Counted from the first letter of the stretch, positions 37,813 to 47,137 are shown. The stretch: DNA of 47,792 nucleotides from Acidimicrobiales bacterium (GCA_035533095.1 DATLUM010000136.1:1-47792); one strand, 5' to 3'. Made by a program: numbers and translations. Notes: generated by a model not told the origin, from the sequence alone.

Positions 37813-38841
37813 GTGTCCGCCAAGTTGAAGGTAGGGGTCTTCGGAGCCTCGGGGTACGCGGGCGCCGAGCTACTGCGACTCGCGGCCGGCCATCCAGCGA
37901 TGGACGTGGTCCTCGCCACCGCCGACACGCAGGCGGGAGGCAGGGTTGCGGACCTGTATCCCAGCCTGGCCTCGGCGTACCGGTCGCTGGTTTTCACGGC
38001 TTCCGACAAGAGCGAGGCGGACGGTCTGGACCTCGTCTTTCTCGCGATGCCCCACGGGGCTTCGCAGGATCTCGTCCCGGATCTCCTGGAACGCAACGGC
38101 ACCGTCGTCGACCTCGCCGCAGATTTCAGATTGTCCGACACCTCGCTGTATCCCGTCTGGTACGGCGAGGAGCACCACCATCCGGAACTACTCGAACAAG
38201 CGGTGTACGGGATACCTGAGCTGTTCAAGGAAGCATTGCCCGGAGCCAGGCTCATCGCCGCCCCGGGCTGCTACCCGACCGCGGCAGCCCTCGCGCTGGC
38301 CCCTTTGGCGAGAGCAGGGGCCATCGAGGCGACAGGAGTCGTCGTCGACGCGGCCAGCGGCGTCTCGGGGGCGGGGAGGGCTCCCAAACCCAGCACCCAC
38401 TTCAACACGGTCGACGAGGACTTCACCGCGTACGGGCTGCTGACTCACCGGCACACTCCGGAGATCGAGCAGGCCGCCGGCGTGGAGGTTCTCTTCACCC
38501 CGCATCTCGCGCCGATGAACCGTGGGATCCTCGCCACCTGCTACGCGCGCCCTGCCTCTTCAGGGACTGCCGCGCCGGATCCGCTGCGTGTGCTGGAGGA
38601 CTTCTACGCGGGCGAGCCGTTCGTCGTGGTCGACGAACGCTTGCCCTCGACCAAAGCCACGCTCGGTTCGAACTGCGCCCACATCACCGCTCGGACAGAC
38701 AGCCGCACCGGCTGGATCGTCGTGATATCGGCCATCGACAACCTCACCAAGGGAGCTGCCGGCCAGGCGATCCAGTGCGCGAACATCGCGCTCGGCCTCG
38801 AGCAGACGACCGGCCTTCCCTTGGTCGGCCTCTACCCGTGA
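37813..38841 (+). CDS. argC: N-acetyl-gamma-glutamyl-phosphate reductase
   Basis: Third step of arginine synthesis, reducing the ArgB product with NADPH. The 342-residue protein begins with a Rossmann motif (VGVFGASGYAGAELLRL), has the catalytic Cys153 in IAAPGCYPTAAAL, and has HLAPMNRGILATCYARP. The GTG start is 8 nt after the -10 element. Its stop overlaps argB directly (GTGA); the gene usually found between them, argJ, is missing. Confidence 0.96.
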   Translation: MSAKLKVGVFGASGYAGAELLRLAAGHPAMDVVLATADTQAGGRVADLYPSLASAYRSLVFTASDKSEADGLDLVFLAMPHGASQDLVPDLLERNGTVVDLAADFRLSDTSLYPVWYGEEHHHPELLEQAVYGIPELFKEALPGARLIAAPGCYPTAAALALAPLARAGAIEATGVVVDAASGVSGAGRAPKPSTHFNTVDEDFTAYGLLTHRHTPEIEQAAGVEVLFTPHLAPMNRGILATCYARPASSGTAAPDPLRVLEDFYAGEPFVVVDERLPSTKATLGSNCAHITARTDSRTGWIVVISAIDNLTKGAAGQAIQCANIALGLEQTTGLPLVGLYP

Positions 38842-39749
38842 CCGGCGGCGCCTTGGCTCCCCAAACCGATATCGATCCCGCCACGAAAGCCGGCGTGTTG
38901 ATCGAAGCGCTCCCTTACATACGCCGGTTCTGGGGACGCACCGTGGTCGTCAAGTACGGGGGCAACGCGCTCGCAGCGGCCGGGGACGGCGGGCACGAGG
39001 ACGCGCTGTCCTCGTTCGCGAGCGACGTGGTCCTGATGCGTTCCGTGGGGATGCGCCCCGTTGTCGTGCACGGCGGCGGACCGCAGATAGGCGATCTGAT
39101 GGCGCGCCTGGGCAAGGTCCCCGAGTTCGTCGACGGGCTGCGCGTGACCGACGCAGAAACCCTCGACATCGCGCGCATGGTCCTGGTCGGCAAGGTGAAC
39201 CGCGACATCGTCAGCGCGATCAACGTGCACAGCCCTCTCGCGGTTGGCGTCTCGGGTGAGGACGCCGGCCTGATCAGCGCGCAGGCCCGCGACCCGCAAC
39301 TCGGTTTCGTCGGCGACGTCGCGTCCGTCAACCCGGACCTGCTGCTGCGGTTGGTCGCCGAGGATCTGATACCTGTCGTAGCGACCATCGGAACCGACGA
39401 CACCGGGCAGGCGTACAACATCAACGCCGACACTGCGGCAGGCGCGGTTGCGGAAGCCCTGAACGCCGCGAAGCTGGTCTACCTCACGGATGTCGACGGG
39501 ATCCGCCGCGACCGTCACGACCCGGCTTCGAGGATCTCGACCGCCACGGACGCGGAGCTCGAAGTGATGCTTTCCGACGGCACCGTCGACGGCGGGATGA
39601 TCCCGAAAGTCCGCTCGTGCGTGAGGGCCGTTCGGAACGGTGTCGGCCAGGCGCACATCCTCGATGGCCGGCTGCCGCACTCGTTGCTGCTCGAGATCTT
39701 CACACGGGAGGGGATCGGCACCATGATCACATCCGGAGCGATCCGATGA
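38838..39749 (+). CDS. argB: Acetylglutamate kinase
   Basis: Phosphorylates N-acetylglutamate, usually the arginine-feedback step. The 303-residue amino-acid-kinase-fold protein has VVVKYGGNAL, VVVHGGGPQIGDLM, GLRVTDAETLDIA, and the nucleotide block AAKLVYLTDVDGI. The N-terminal extension of ~25 residues (with EALPYIRRFWG) resembles the helix found in arginine-sensitive hexameric forms. GTG 38838 overlaps the argC stop, and the stop overlaps argD (ATGA). Confidence 0.95.
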   Translation: MTGGALAPQTDIDPATKAGVLIEALPYIRRFWGRTVVVKYGGNALAAAGDGGHEDALSSFASDVVLMRSVGMRPVVVHGGGPQIGDLMARLGKVPEFVDGLRVTDAETLDIARMVLVGKVNRDIVSAINVHSPLAVGVSGEDAGLISAQARDPQLGFVGDVASVNPDLLLRLVAEDLIPVVATIGTDDTGQAYNINADTAAGAVAEALNAAKLVYLTDVDGIRRDRHDPASRISTATDAELEVMLSDGTVDGGMIPKVRSCVRAVRNGVGQAHILDGRLPHSLLLEIFTREGIGTMITSGAIR

Positions 39750-40924
39750 GCGCCTCGCCTGCTGCGGCGACCCGGCTGATGGACACCTACCCGCCGCAGC
39801 CGGTCACGTTCGTGCGGGGTGAGGGCAGCCGCGTCTGGGACGACTCGGGCAAGGTCTACCTCGACTTCCTCAGCGGTCTCGCCGTCACATCCCTGGGTCA
39901 CGCGCACCCCGCGGTCGCGGACGCGATCTGCGACCAGGCACGAACCCTCCTGCACGTGTCGAACCTCTTCGCGACGTTTCCGCAGCAGGAGGTGGCCGCC
40001 ACGCTGAACCGCCTCGTCGACGCCGGCGACGGGAAGGTGTTCTTCTGCAACAGCGGTGCCGAAGCCAACGAGGCCGCGATCAAACTCGCGCGCCGCTGGG
40101 CGGGACCTGGGCGCCACGTGGTTGTGAGCGCGTACGGGTCGTTTCACGGCCGGACGCTCGCGACCCTCCATGCGACCGGCCAGCCGACCAAACACGAGCC
40201 GTACCAGCCGTTGCCCGAGGGTTTCCGTCACGTCGCCTGGCAGGATGCCGCGGCGCTCGCGTCCTCGCTGGACCCCAGCGTCGCGGCGGTGCTCCTCGAA
40301 GCGGTGCAGGGCGAGGGTGGCGTCAACCCTGCCGGCGCCGAGTACTTCAGCGACGTCCGCAGGCTCTGCGACGAGCGCGGCGTGCTGTTCATCGTCGACG
40401 AGGTGCAGACCGGCCTCGGGCGCACAGGGGAGTGGTTCGGCTTCCAGAACTACGGCGTTCTTCCCGACGTCGTCACCGTCGCCAAGGCGCTCGGGAACGG
40501 GATGCCGATCGGAGCCTGCTGGGCGCGCGACGACGTCGCGTCGGCGTTCGGTCCGGGCGACCACGCCACGACGTTCGGCGGTCAACCCCTGGCGGCGTCT
40601 GCGGCACGTGCGGTCCTCGCGGTGATGGAGTCGGAGGACGTGCCGCGGCGGGCGAGGGAGGCGGGTGCGTACCTGACGTCGAAGCTGTCCGAGGTCGAGG
40701 GGGTACGGGAGGTGCGGGGGATGGGACTCCTCGTCGCCGTGGAGCTGGAGGACGGGAAAGGAGCCGGCGACGTCGCGGCTCACGCGCTCGATCTCGGTCT
40801 GGTCGTGAACGCGGTGACCGCGTCGGCGCTGCGGCTGGCCCCGTCATTGCTGGTCACAGAAGGGGAGATCGACGAAGCGGTGGGCATTATCGCCCGTGCG
40901 ATCGACAGGGTCGGCGAGCAATGA
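39746..40924 (+). CDS. argD: Acetylornithine aminotransferase
   Basis: PLP enzyme making N-acetylornithine. The 392-residue class III aminotransferase has SGLAVTSLGHAHP, FFCNSGAEANEAAIKLARRW, GSFHGRTLATL, the Asp of FIVDEVQTGLGRTG, and the PLP-binding Lys247 in VTVAKALGNGMPIGA. ATG 39746 overlaps the argB stop, and the stop overlaps argF (ATGA). Confidence 0.96.
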   Translation: MSASPAAATRLMDTYPPQPVTFVRGEGSRVWDDSGKVYLDFLSGLAVTSLGHAHPAVADAICDQARTLLHVSNLFATFPQQEVAATLNRLVDAGDGKVFFCNSGAEANEAAIKLARRWAGPGRHVVVSAYGSFHGRTLATLHATGQPTKHEPYQPLPEGFRHVAWQDAAALASSLDPSVAAVLLEAVQGEGGVNPAGAEYFSDVRRLCDERGVLFIVDEVQTGLGRTGEWFGFQNYGVLPDVVTVAKALGNGMPIGACWARDDVASAFGPGDHATTFGGQPLAASAARAVLAVMESEDVPRRAREAGAYLTSKLSEVEGVREVRGMGLLVAVELEDGKGAGDVAAHALDLGLVVNAVTASALRLAPSLLVTEGEIDEAVGIIARAIDRVGEQ

Positions 40925-41817
40925 TGCGCTCGTTTCTGGATATGGATGACCTGACCCGCGACGAGCTGGCTCAGGTATTCGATCTCGCAGAGGCTCCTAC
41001 GCGGCCGGTCCTGGCGGGGCGGGGTGCCGCTCTCATCTTCGAGAAACCGTCGAACCGGACCCGCAACTCGACGGAGATGGCGGTGGTGCAGCTCGGAGGG
41101 CATCCCATAACGATCCGCGGGGACGAGATCGGACTCGGTGTCCGCGAGTCGGTCGAGGACGTGACGAGGGTTCTGGCCCGGTATCACGCCGTTGTAGCCG
41201 CTCGTGTCTTCGACCACACCCTGCTCGAGTCGATGGCCCGCGTCGGCGAGGTCCCGATCGTGAACCTGCTCTCGGACCACTCTCATCCCTGCCAGGTGCT
41301 CGCAGACCTGCTGACCCTCCGCCAGCGGTGGGGGAGCCTCCAAGGCCGGAGCCTCGCCTGGGTGGGTGACGGCAACAACGTGGCCCGCAGCCTGGCCCTG
41401 GGTTGCGCGTTGGCTGGCATGGAGATTCGCCTTGCGTGCCCGCCTGGCCACGAACTGGACGAGGCGTCGGTGGACGGGGCCCGGGCTTCAGGGGGTTCGG
41501 TGGTGCCGGAGCGGGACCCTCGCGCTGCGGTCGAGGGCGCCGATGCTGTTTACACCGACGTGTGGGTCTCGATGGGCCAGGAGGCAGAGGCGGCGGAGCG
41601 CCAGGACGCCTTCGCCGGCTACCAGGTCAACGCCGAGCTCATGGCCGCCGCGGCGCCCGGCGCCGTCTTCCTGCACTGCCTTCCGGCGCACCGGGGCCTG
41701 GAGGTGACCGCCGAGGTGATCGACGGCCCGGCAAGCGTGGTCTTCGACCAGGCGGAGAACCGCATGCACGCGGCTCGCGGCCTGTTGATGTGGCTTCTCG
41801 ACGCGCGAGACAGATGA
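40921..41817 (+). CDS. argF: Ornithine carbamoyltransferase
   Basis: Makes citrulline from ornithine and carbamoyl phosphate (supplied by CarAB). The 298-residue protein has [12 protein letters not shown] (122-133), [28 protein letters not shown] and [10 protein letters not shown], all diagnostic. The carbamoyl-phosphate motif, normally Ser-Thr-Arg-Thr-Arg-x-Ser-Phe-Glu, reads SNRTRNSTE (44-52). The second Thr and the Args are kept, but Thr45 is Asn and Phe is Thr. ATG 40921 overlaps argD; a second ATG follows at once (40924). The stop overlaps argR. Confidence 0.94.
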   Translation: MMRSFLDMDDLTRDELAQVFDLAEAPTRPVLAGRGAALIFEKPSNRTRNSTEMAVVQLGGHPITIRGDEIGLGVRESVEDVTRVLARYHAVVAARVFDHTLLESMARVGEVPIVNLLSDHSHPCQVLADLLTLRQRWGSLQGRSLAWVGDGNNVARSLALGCALAGMEIRLACPPGHELDEASVDGARASGGSVVPERDPRAAVEGADAVYTDVWVSMGQEAEAAERQDAFAGYQVNAELMAAAAPGAVFLHCLPAHRGLEVTAEVIDGPASVVFDQAENRMHAARGLLMWLLDARDR

Positions 41818-42281
41818 GGTTGTCGAAGAACCAGCGCCACCACCGGATCGAGCAGATCCTCGAGCAGTCTGCTGTCACGAGCCAGGCACAACTCGTGGAG
41901 CTGCTCGCCAAGGCGGGAATCCCCGCCACTCAGGCGACGGTGTCGCGCGATCTCGAGGAGATCGGTGCGGTGAAGGTCCGCGCCGCAGGAGGAGAAGCCG
42001 TCTACGCGATCCCCGAGCATCCCAAGGACCGTGTCGCACCGGGCGACCACCTGAGAAGGGTCCTCGGCGAGTGGGTTGTCGAGGTGGCGTCGTCCGCCAA
42101 CCTGGTCGTTGTGCGGACCCCCCCGGGTTCCGCTCACGTGGTCGCCTCCGCCCTCGACAGGGCATCGCTCGCCGGCATCGTCGGCACCGTCGCCGGCGAC
42201 GACACCATCCTCGTGGTCGCGGCGGAGAGGACCGGCGGCGCGGGGCTCGCCCGGCGCCTGCGCAATCTCGCCGGCCTGTGA
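41814..42281 (+). CDS. argR: Arginine repressor
   Basis: Arginine-sensing hexameric repressor. The 155-residue protein has the N-terminal winged helix ([46 protein letters not shown]) and the C-terminal oligomerisation and arginine-binding domain with [19 protein letters not shown] and the conserved [15 protein letters not shown] 41814 overlaps the argF stop (ATGA). The operator it should bind is visible 4 kb upstream at argC, so the operon appears autoregulated. Confidence 0.95.
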   Translation: MRLSKNQRHHRIEQILEQSAVTSQAQLVELLAKAGIPATQATVSRDLEEIGAVKVRAAGGEAVYAIPEHPKDRVAPGDHLRRVLGEWVVEVASSANLVVVRTPPGSAHVVASALDRASLAGIVGTVAGDDTILVVAAERTGGAGLARRLRNLAGL

Positions 42282-42330
42282 ACACCCGAAGGCCATAACC
42301 TCCGAGACAAGAAGAAAGGTAGCTCCGATA

Positions 42331-43524
42331 GTGGCGAAGAGAGTTGTGCTGGCCTACAGCGGGGGATTGGACACGTCGGTGGCCGTCCGCTGGATGATCG
42401 AGGAGATGGGCGTCGAGGTGATCGCCGTCGCCGCCGACGTCGGCCAGGGAGGAGACTGGGAGGCGATCAAGCAGCGCGCGGTCGCTGCCGGCGCGGTCGA
42501 GGCGATCGTGCTCGACCTGCGCGACGAGTTCGCCGACGACTTCGTGGCCCCCGCGCTGCGCGCGAACGCGAAGTACGAGGGGAAGTACCCGTTGATCTCG
42601 TCGCTGTCGCGGCCGATCATCGTGAAGCACCTCGTCGCCGCAGCGCGACAGCACGGAGCGGACGCGGTGGCGCACGGCTGCACCGGTAAAGGCAACGACC
42701 AAGTCCGCTTCGAAGTCTCCACGGCTGCCCTCGCTCCCGACCTCGAGGTCATCGCACCCGTACGCGGGTGGGGCATCACACGCGAGGAGTCGATCGAGCT
42801 GGCCGAGAAATGGGGCATCCCCATCACGGTCACCAAGTCGAGCCCCTACAGCATCGACCAGAACCTGTGGGGCCGCACGATCGAGTGCGGGATCCTCGAA
42901 GACCCCTGGGAGCAACCGCCGGAGGAGGTGTTCGAGCTCACGACGCCGACCGCCACTGGTCCGACGGAGATCGTGATCACCTTCGAGCAGGGGCTTCCAG
43001 TCGCTCTCGACGGAAAGCGCATGTCGTTCGCGGAGCTGATCGGGGAGGTCGACCGCATCGTCGGCTCATACGGCTGGGGCCGGATCGACATGGTCGAGAA
43101 CCGCAGGGTCGGGATCAAGAGCCGCGAGGTGTACGAGTGCCCCGGCGCGCTGGCGCTCTTGATGGCGCACGCTGACCTCGAGGACCTCACTCTCGAGCGG
43201 GACCTCGCGCACGAGAAGGCGCGGCTCGAGCCGCGCTACGCCGAACTCGTCTACGACGGCCTGTGGTACTCGCCGCTGAAGCAGGCGCTAGATGCTTTCG
43301 TCGACGAGAGCCAGAAGTTCGTGAGCGGGGACGTGAGGCTTCATTGCGAGTTGCCGGGTCGTTGCATCGTGGCGGGCCGGCGAAGCGATGTGAGCCTGTA
43401 CGACTACTCGCTCGCCACCTACGAGGCGGCTGACCGCTTCCGCCACCAGGACGCCGAGGGGTTCGTGCGTCTCTGGGGGCTCGGCGTGTCGACCTGGGCC
43501 GCCCGCCAGGTCAACCGCTCGTGA
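42331..43524 (+). CDS. argG: Argininosuccinate synthase
   Basis: Joins citrulline and aspartate using ATP. The 397-residue protein starts with the PP-loop RVVLAYSGGLDTSVAVRWM, then HGCTGKGNDQVRFE and TKSSPYSIDQNLWGRTIECG. GTG 42331 has AAAGG (42315-42319) upstream in a 49-nt gap, so this gene can be translated independently. A TAACCT at 42296-42301 might be an internal -10, but I see no ARG box there. The stop overlaps argH (GTGA). Confidence 0.97.
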   Translation: MAKRVVLAYSGGLDTSVAVRWMIEEMGVEVIAVAADVGQGGDWEAIKQRAVAAGAVEAIVLDLRDEFADDFVAPALRANAKYEGKYPLISSLSRPIIVKHLVAAARQHGADAVAHGCTGKGNDQVRFEVSTAALAPDLEVIAPVRGWGITREESIELAEKWGIPITVTKSSPYSIDQNLWGRTIECGILEDPWEQPPEEVFELTTPTATGPTEIVITFEQGLPVALDGKRMSFAELIGEVDRIVGSYGWGRIDMVENRRVGIKSREVYECPGALALLMAHADLEDLTLERDLAHEKARLEPRYAELVYDGLWYSPLKQALDAFVDESQKFVSGDVRLHCELPGRCIVAGRRSDVSLYDYSLATYEAADRFRHQDAEGFVRLWGLGVSTWAARQVNRS

Positions 43525-44954
43525 CGCTTTGGCAGGGGCGCTTCGGGTCGGGCGCCCCGGCGGAGGAACTGCTCGCCTACACGGTGAGCCTTCCCTACGA
43601 CAAGCGCCTGGCCGCCGACGACGTCACCGGCTCGAAGGCGCACGTTCGCGGCCTCGTGGCGGCGGGGATCCTCACCGACGGCGACGGGAAGATCCTGCTC
43701 GCCGCTCTCGACCGGGTCGCTGACGAGCTCGCCACGGGCACCTTCGAGTTCAGACCCGGCGACGAGGATGTCCATACCGCTGTGGAGCGCAGGGTCACCG
43801 AGCTGGCAGGTGAAGTGGGGGCCCGCCTCCACACGGGGCGCAGCCGCAACGACCAGGTCGCCACCGACCTCCGCCTCTTCACCAAGCGCGAGCTTCTCGC
43901 GGTGGCCCGACGGATCGTCGGGCTGCAACGTGTGCTTCTCACCCGCGCGGAGGAGGCCGGCGACAGCTACCTGCCCGGCTACACCCACCTGCAAAGAGCG
44001 CAGCCGGTCCTGCTGGCACACCACTTGCTGGCGCACGGCTGGGCGCTCGCAAGGGACGTGGACCGAATCGAGGACACCCGGCGCCGTCTCGACGTTTCGC
44101 CCCTCGGCGCCGGCGCTCTTGCCGGGAGCTCGCTGCCCCTCGAGCCGGATCTCGTCGCTGCCGAGCTCGGCTTCGCGCGGCGGTTCGAGAACTCACTCGA
44201 CGCGGTCTCCGACCGCGACTTCGTAGCCGAAGCGCTGTTCGACCTCGCTCTGCTCGGGGTCCACCTCTCCCGCCTGGGGGAGGAGATCGTGCTGTGGTCG
44301 AGCGAGGAGTTCGGGTTCGTCTCCCTCGCGGACGAGTACGCCACCGGGAGCTCCATGCTCCCGCAGAAGAAGAACCCCGACATAGCCGAGCTTGCACGCG
44401 GCCGTTCCGGGCGCCTCCTCGGGCACCTCACCGGTTTCCTGGCCACGCTCAAGGGGCTGCCCCTCGCTTACAACCGGGACCTGCAGGAGGACAAGGAGCC
44501 CCTGTTCGACTCGCTCGACCAGGTCTCAGGCGCACTGTCCGCGCTGTCCGGTCTTTTGGCAACCGCTACCTGGCACCCCGAAAGGATGCGTGAAGCGGCC
44601 GACACCCCCTACGCAGCCGCGGTCGACCTCGCCGAGTGGCTGGTCGAACGGGGCCTCCCCTTCCGGCAGGCACACGGCATCGTGGGTGCCCTCGTACGCG
44701 ACGCCGTCCAACGGCACGTCCCGCTCGCCGAGCTCGTCGAGGCGCATCCAGCGCTCGGTGCGGAGGCGGTCGAGTTGCTGGCGCCCGGCGTGGCGGTGAC
44801 CCGCCGCACGACGCCGGGCGGAGCCGGGCCCGCACCGGTGTCGGAGCAGCTCAAGCGCTTCGCCTCCCATCTCGAGGAAGCCGAGGGCCGCTTGATGAGC
44901 CTCGCAGAGTCGCCCATGGCCCGGACTTCGTTCGATTCGGATGGGACCGCGTAG
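43521..44954 (+). CDS. argH: Argininosuccinate lyase
   Basis: Final step of arginine synthesis, releasing arginine and fumarate. The 477-residue fumarase-superfamily protein has the N-terminal LWQGRFGSGAPAEELLAYT, TGRSRNDQVATDLRLF, GYTHLQRAQPVLLAHHL, and the lyase signature GSSMLPQKKNPD. GTG 43521 overlaps the argG stop. The 3' end overlaps the next gene by 14 nt. Confidence 0.97.
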   Translation: MTLWQGRFGSGAPAEELLAYTVSLPYDKRLAADDVTGSKAHVRGLVAAGILTDGDGKILLAALDRVADELATGTFEFRPGDEDVHTAVERRVTELAGEVGARLHTGRSRNDQVATDLRLFTKRELLAVARRIVGLQRVLLTRAEEAGDSYLPGYTHLQRAQPVLLAHHLLAHGWALARDVDRIEDTRRRLDVSPLGAGALAGSSLPLEPDLVAAELGFARRFENSLDAVSDRDFVAEALFDLALLGVHLSRLGEEIVLWSSEEFGFVSLADEYATGSSMLPQKKNPDIAELARGRSGRLLGHLTGFLATLKGLPLAYNRDLQEDKEPLFDSLDQVSGALSALSGLLATATWHPERMREAADTPYAAAVDLAEWLVERGLPFRQAHGIVGALVRDAVQRHVPLAELVEAHPALGAEAVELLAPGVAVTRRTTPGGAGPAPVSEQLKRFASHLEEAEGRLMSLAESPMARTSFDSDGTA

Positions 44955-45564
44955 CAAGTCCAGGCGGCTCGGTAGGACGTTCTATACGGGTTCGCCGCTG
45001 GTCGTCGCTCCGCTCCTGCTCAACAAGCTTCTCGTCACCGCCGACGGACGCTCCGGGCGCATCGTCGAGGTCGAGGCGTACTGGGGCGCCCAGGACCCCG
45101 CCAGCCACGCCTACCGCGGGCGTACTGCCCGCAACGCGACCATGTTCCGCCGGGGCGGGCATCTCTACGTCTACCTGAGCTACGGGATGCACTGGTGCGC
45201 CAACGTGGTCTGCGGTCCCGAAGGTGAGGCCCAGGCCGTGCTCTTGCGTGCGCTCCAGCCGGTCGAGGGCCTCGACCTGATGCGAGCGGCGCGCTGGCGG
45301 GACCAGCGGCGCCGCGACGATCGCGACCTGTGCCGGGGGCCCGGGCGGCTGTGCCAGGCGATGGGGATAGACCGGTCCGACGACGGGATCGACCTGACCC
45401 GGCCGTCCTCGCCGGTCTGGATCGCCGACGACGGGGTCGCCCCGCCCGAATCGCCGGCGGGCACCGCTCGGGTCGGCATCTCGGTGGGGACCGACCTCCC
45501 GTGGCGGTTCGCCGTGGGGGATCACCCAGGTCTGTCCCGGCCTGTGGTACGCCGGTCGGGCTGA
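44941..45564 (+). CDS. 3-Methyladenine DNA glycosylase, AAG/MPG family
   Basis: Excises alkylated purines from DNA. The 207-residue protein has LNKLLVTADGRSGRIVEVEAYWG with the catalytic Glu45, DPASHAYRGRTARNATMFRRGGHLYVYLSYGMHWCANVV, and LCRGPGRLCQAMGI near residue 137. These match the AAG fold blocks and length. ATG 44941 lies inside the argH 3' end, so it is co-translated. The argH-mpg neighbourhood is common in actinobacteria. The 141 nt that follow hold no recognisable feature. Confidence 0.93.
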   Translation: MGPRSKSRRLGRTFYTGSPLVVAPLLLNKLLVTADGRSGRIVEVEAYWGAQDPASHAYRGRTARNATMFRRGGHLYVYLSYGMHWCANVVCGPEGEAQAVLLRALQPVEGLDLMRAARWRDQRRRDDRDLCRGPGRLCQAMGIDRSDDGIDLTRPSSPVWIADDGVAPPESPAGTARVGISVGTDLPWRFAVGDHPGLSRPVVRRSG

Positions 45565-45705
45565 AATTCCTCGGTCCCCGGCGGGCAGGAGATCCGCGCG
45601 CCGCCGCGGAATCCTCATCGGAAGCCTTTCGTTTCGGCGTGCCCCCCTGATGACCTGCCCAGCCCCCGCCCCGAGCCCCCGCCCGGCCTCTTTGGAAGGG
45701 GGCGG

Positions 45706-46950
45706 GTGAGGCTACCGAAGGCACTCGCCGGCTGCGTTGCCGCCCTCATGGCGGCGGGTGTGGCGACCGCGGCGACGGTTTCCCCGCCGCGCCCCGGATC
45801 CGCCATCTCCCAGGCCGCCTTCGGATCCGAGGCCGGCCAGGGCAAGGGGTCGGCGGTGGGCTACCTGCACGCGGGCATGCGGGCCCCGGCCTCTGGTATC
45901 CCGGTCGGCACGCTTCCGCCCGTCGCCGCAGGAGATTCCGGTGGGGCAGGGTCGTCGGTGCCTGCGTCGTTGCCAGTGCCGCGGGCCGGCCAGCTGCCGT
46001 CGGTGGCGGGGCTGCGGACGCTGCACAGCGCCGACGCCATCGTCATGTTCTCGAATCCGATGAGCAGCGCCCAGCAGGCCCGCCTGTCGCACCTGAAGGG
46101 TGTGACCGCCGTCAACATCGCCGACACCGGGACCGTCAACCTCGCCGGGGCGCAGGTCGTGACCTACGGCGTGGACCCGGCCACCTTCCGGGCGTTCACG
46201 CCGCAGTCGAGCGCCTCGGTGGACAGGCTCTGGCAGTACCTGGCGGGGGGAGCGCTCGTCTCCTCGTACGACATGGCCACCGACCGCCACCTGCAACTGG
46301 GGGTTGAGGACTCGATCACCCCTGCGGGGTCCAACCAGTCGACCCAGGGATGGATGGGCGCGTTCGCTTCGCTCGGCCTGCCGGGCGTCGACATGGTCGT
46401 GGACAAGGCGTACTCGTCGGACCTGGCGCTTTCTCCCAACACCGCCGCTGTCGTCAGCGCCCCGAGCGTCGCCGGGGCGAGCCTCCAGAGCGAGATCGAG
46501 CAGGCCCTCCCCGGCACCACGGTCGAGCTGCTGAGGCCGTCCCAGGTGCAGATCACCGGTGGCAACCTGCTCGGCAGCTCGACCCGGGCGAGGATCGTGT
46601 CAGCCGCCCTGTCGAAGGTGGGCCAGCCGTACGTGTGGGGCGCCGCCGGCCCGGACCAGTTCGACTGCTCCGGTCTGGTGCAGTGGGCGTTCCGCCAGGC
46701 CGGGATCCTCATGCCGCGAACGGCCGCCGAGCAGTTCCTCACCGGCGTGCACATCCAGCTGTCGCAGGCCCAGCCCGGTGATCTTCTGTTCTGGACCTAC
46801 GACCCCAACGATCCGACCTTCGTCGACCACGTCGCCGTCTACCTGGGCAACGGGATGATGGTGGAGGCCCCCCACACGGGCCTCGACGTCCAGGTCGTGC
46901 CCGTTCCCACCGCCAACATGGCCGGGGTGGTGCAGGTAGTCATCCGGTAG
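45706..46950 (+). CDS. Exported NlpC/P60 peptidoglycan hydrolase with MacB/FtsX-like N-terminal region
   Basis: The 414-residue protein starts with a likely signal peptide (residues ~1-23, basic LPKAL then an Ala/Val-rich core ending ATAA). Residues ~285-414 are an NlpC/P60 endopeptidase with Cys321 in FDCSGLVQW, His375 in VDHVAVYLGN and His390 in EAPHTG. The middle (~100-270) contains LSHLKGVTAVNIADTGTV, VTYGVDPATFRAF and LAGGALVSSYDMAT, which resembles the extracellular core domain of MacB/FtsX-type ABC permeases; this is pattern-based. The GTG start has a GGAAGGGGG tract upstream. The gene precedes the rRNA operon. Likely role is cell-wall cleavage. Confidence 0.85.
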   Translation: MRLPKALAGCVAALMAAGVATAATVSPPRPGSAISQAAFGSEAGQGKGSAVGYLHAGMRAPASGIPVGTLPPVAAGDSGGAGSSVPASLPVPRAGQLPSVAGLRTLHSADAIVMFSNPMSSAQQARLSHLKGVTAVNIADTGTVNLAGAQVVTYGVDPATFRAFTPQSSASVDRLWQYLAGGALVSSYDMATDRHLQLGVEDSITPAGSNQSTQGWMGAFASLGLPGVDMVVDKAYSSDLALSPNTAAVVSAPSVAGASLQSEIEQALPGTTVELLRPSQVQITGGNLLGSSTRARIVSAALSKVGQPYVWGAAGPDQFDCSGLVQWAFRQAGILMPRTAAEQFLTGVHIQLSQAQPGDLLFWTYDPNDPTFVDHVAVYLGNGMMVEAPHTGLDVQVVPVPTANMAGVVQVVIR

Positions 46951-47037
46951 CGGGTGATCCGACGCCGATGGCGGGCGGCGTATCTGATACGGTGAGGTTC
47001 CGCTTCGAAGGCCGCCGCCTCCCCGGGTCGACCCAGG
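46951..47037. other. Intergenic region before the rRNA promoter
   Basis: This stretch after the NlpC/P60 gene contains no gene, tRNA or clear terminator that I can see. A TACGGT at about 46988-46993 could be a second, weaker -10 but lacks a matching -35. Confidence 0.4.
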
Positions 47038-47066
47038 TTGACACTCCACCGGGCAGCCGGTAGGCT
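47038..47066 (+). promoter_or_regulatory. rRNA operon promoter
   Basis: A perfect -35 TTGACA (47038-47043) is separated by exactly 17 nt from TAGGCT (47061-47066), a form typical of actinobacterial rRNA promoters. It is the only complete consensus -35/-10 pair I found in the window. Transcription should start near 47073, ~317 nt before 16S rRNA. Confidence 0.8.
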
Positions 47067-47115
47067 GAGAAGCCGCCCCTGAGAGCCGTAAGGCGTTCTC
47101 GGGGGATTCCCAAAG

Positions 47116-47137
47116 GGCCGCGGTTCGAACCGCGGCC
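47116..47137. repeat. 22-bp perfect palindrome in the rrn leader
   Basis: The left arm GGCCGCGGTTC is the exact reverse complement of the right arm GAACCGCGGCC. As RNA it folds into an 8-bp or longer stem with a TTCGAA centre. The GGTTCGAACC core and the ACCA 10 nt later mimic a tRNA T-arm and tail, but no complete tRNA fold exists. Confidence 0.75.

Noticed and set aside
42282-42330. Internal promoter or ARG box before argG
   Set aside because: TAACCT could be a -10, but no -35 and no TGCAT-type inverted repeat are visible. Read-through from argC is the simpler view.
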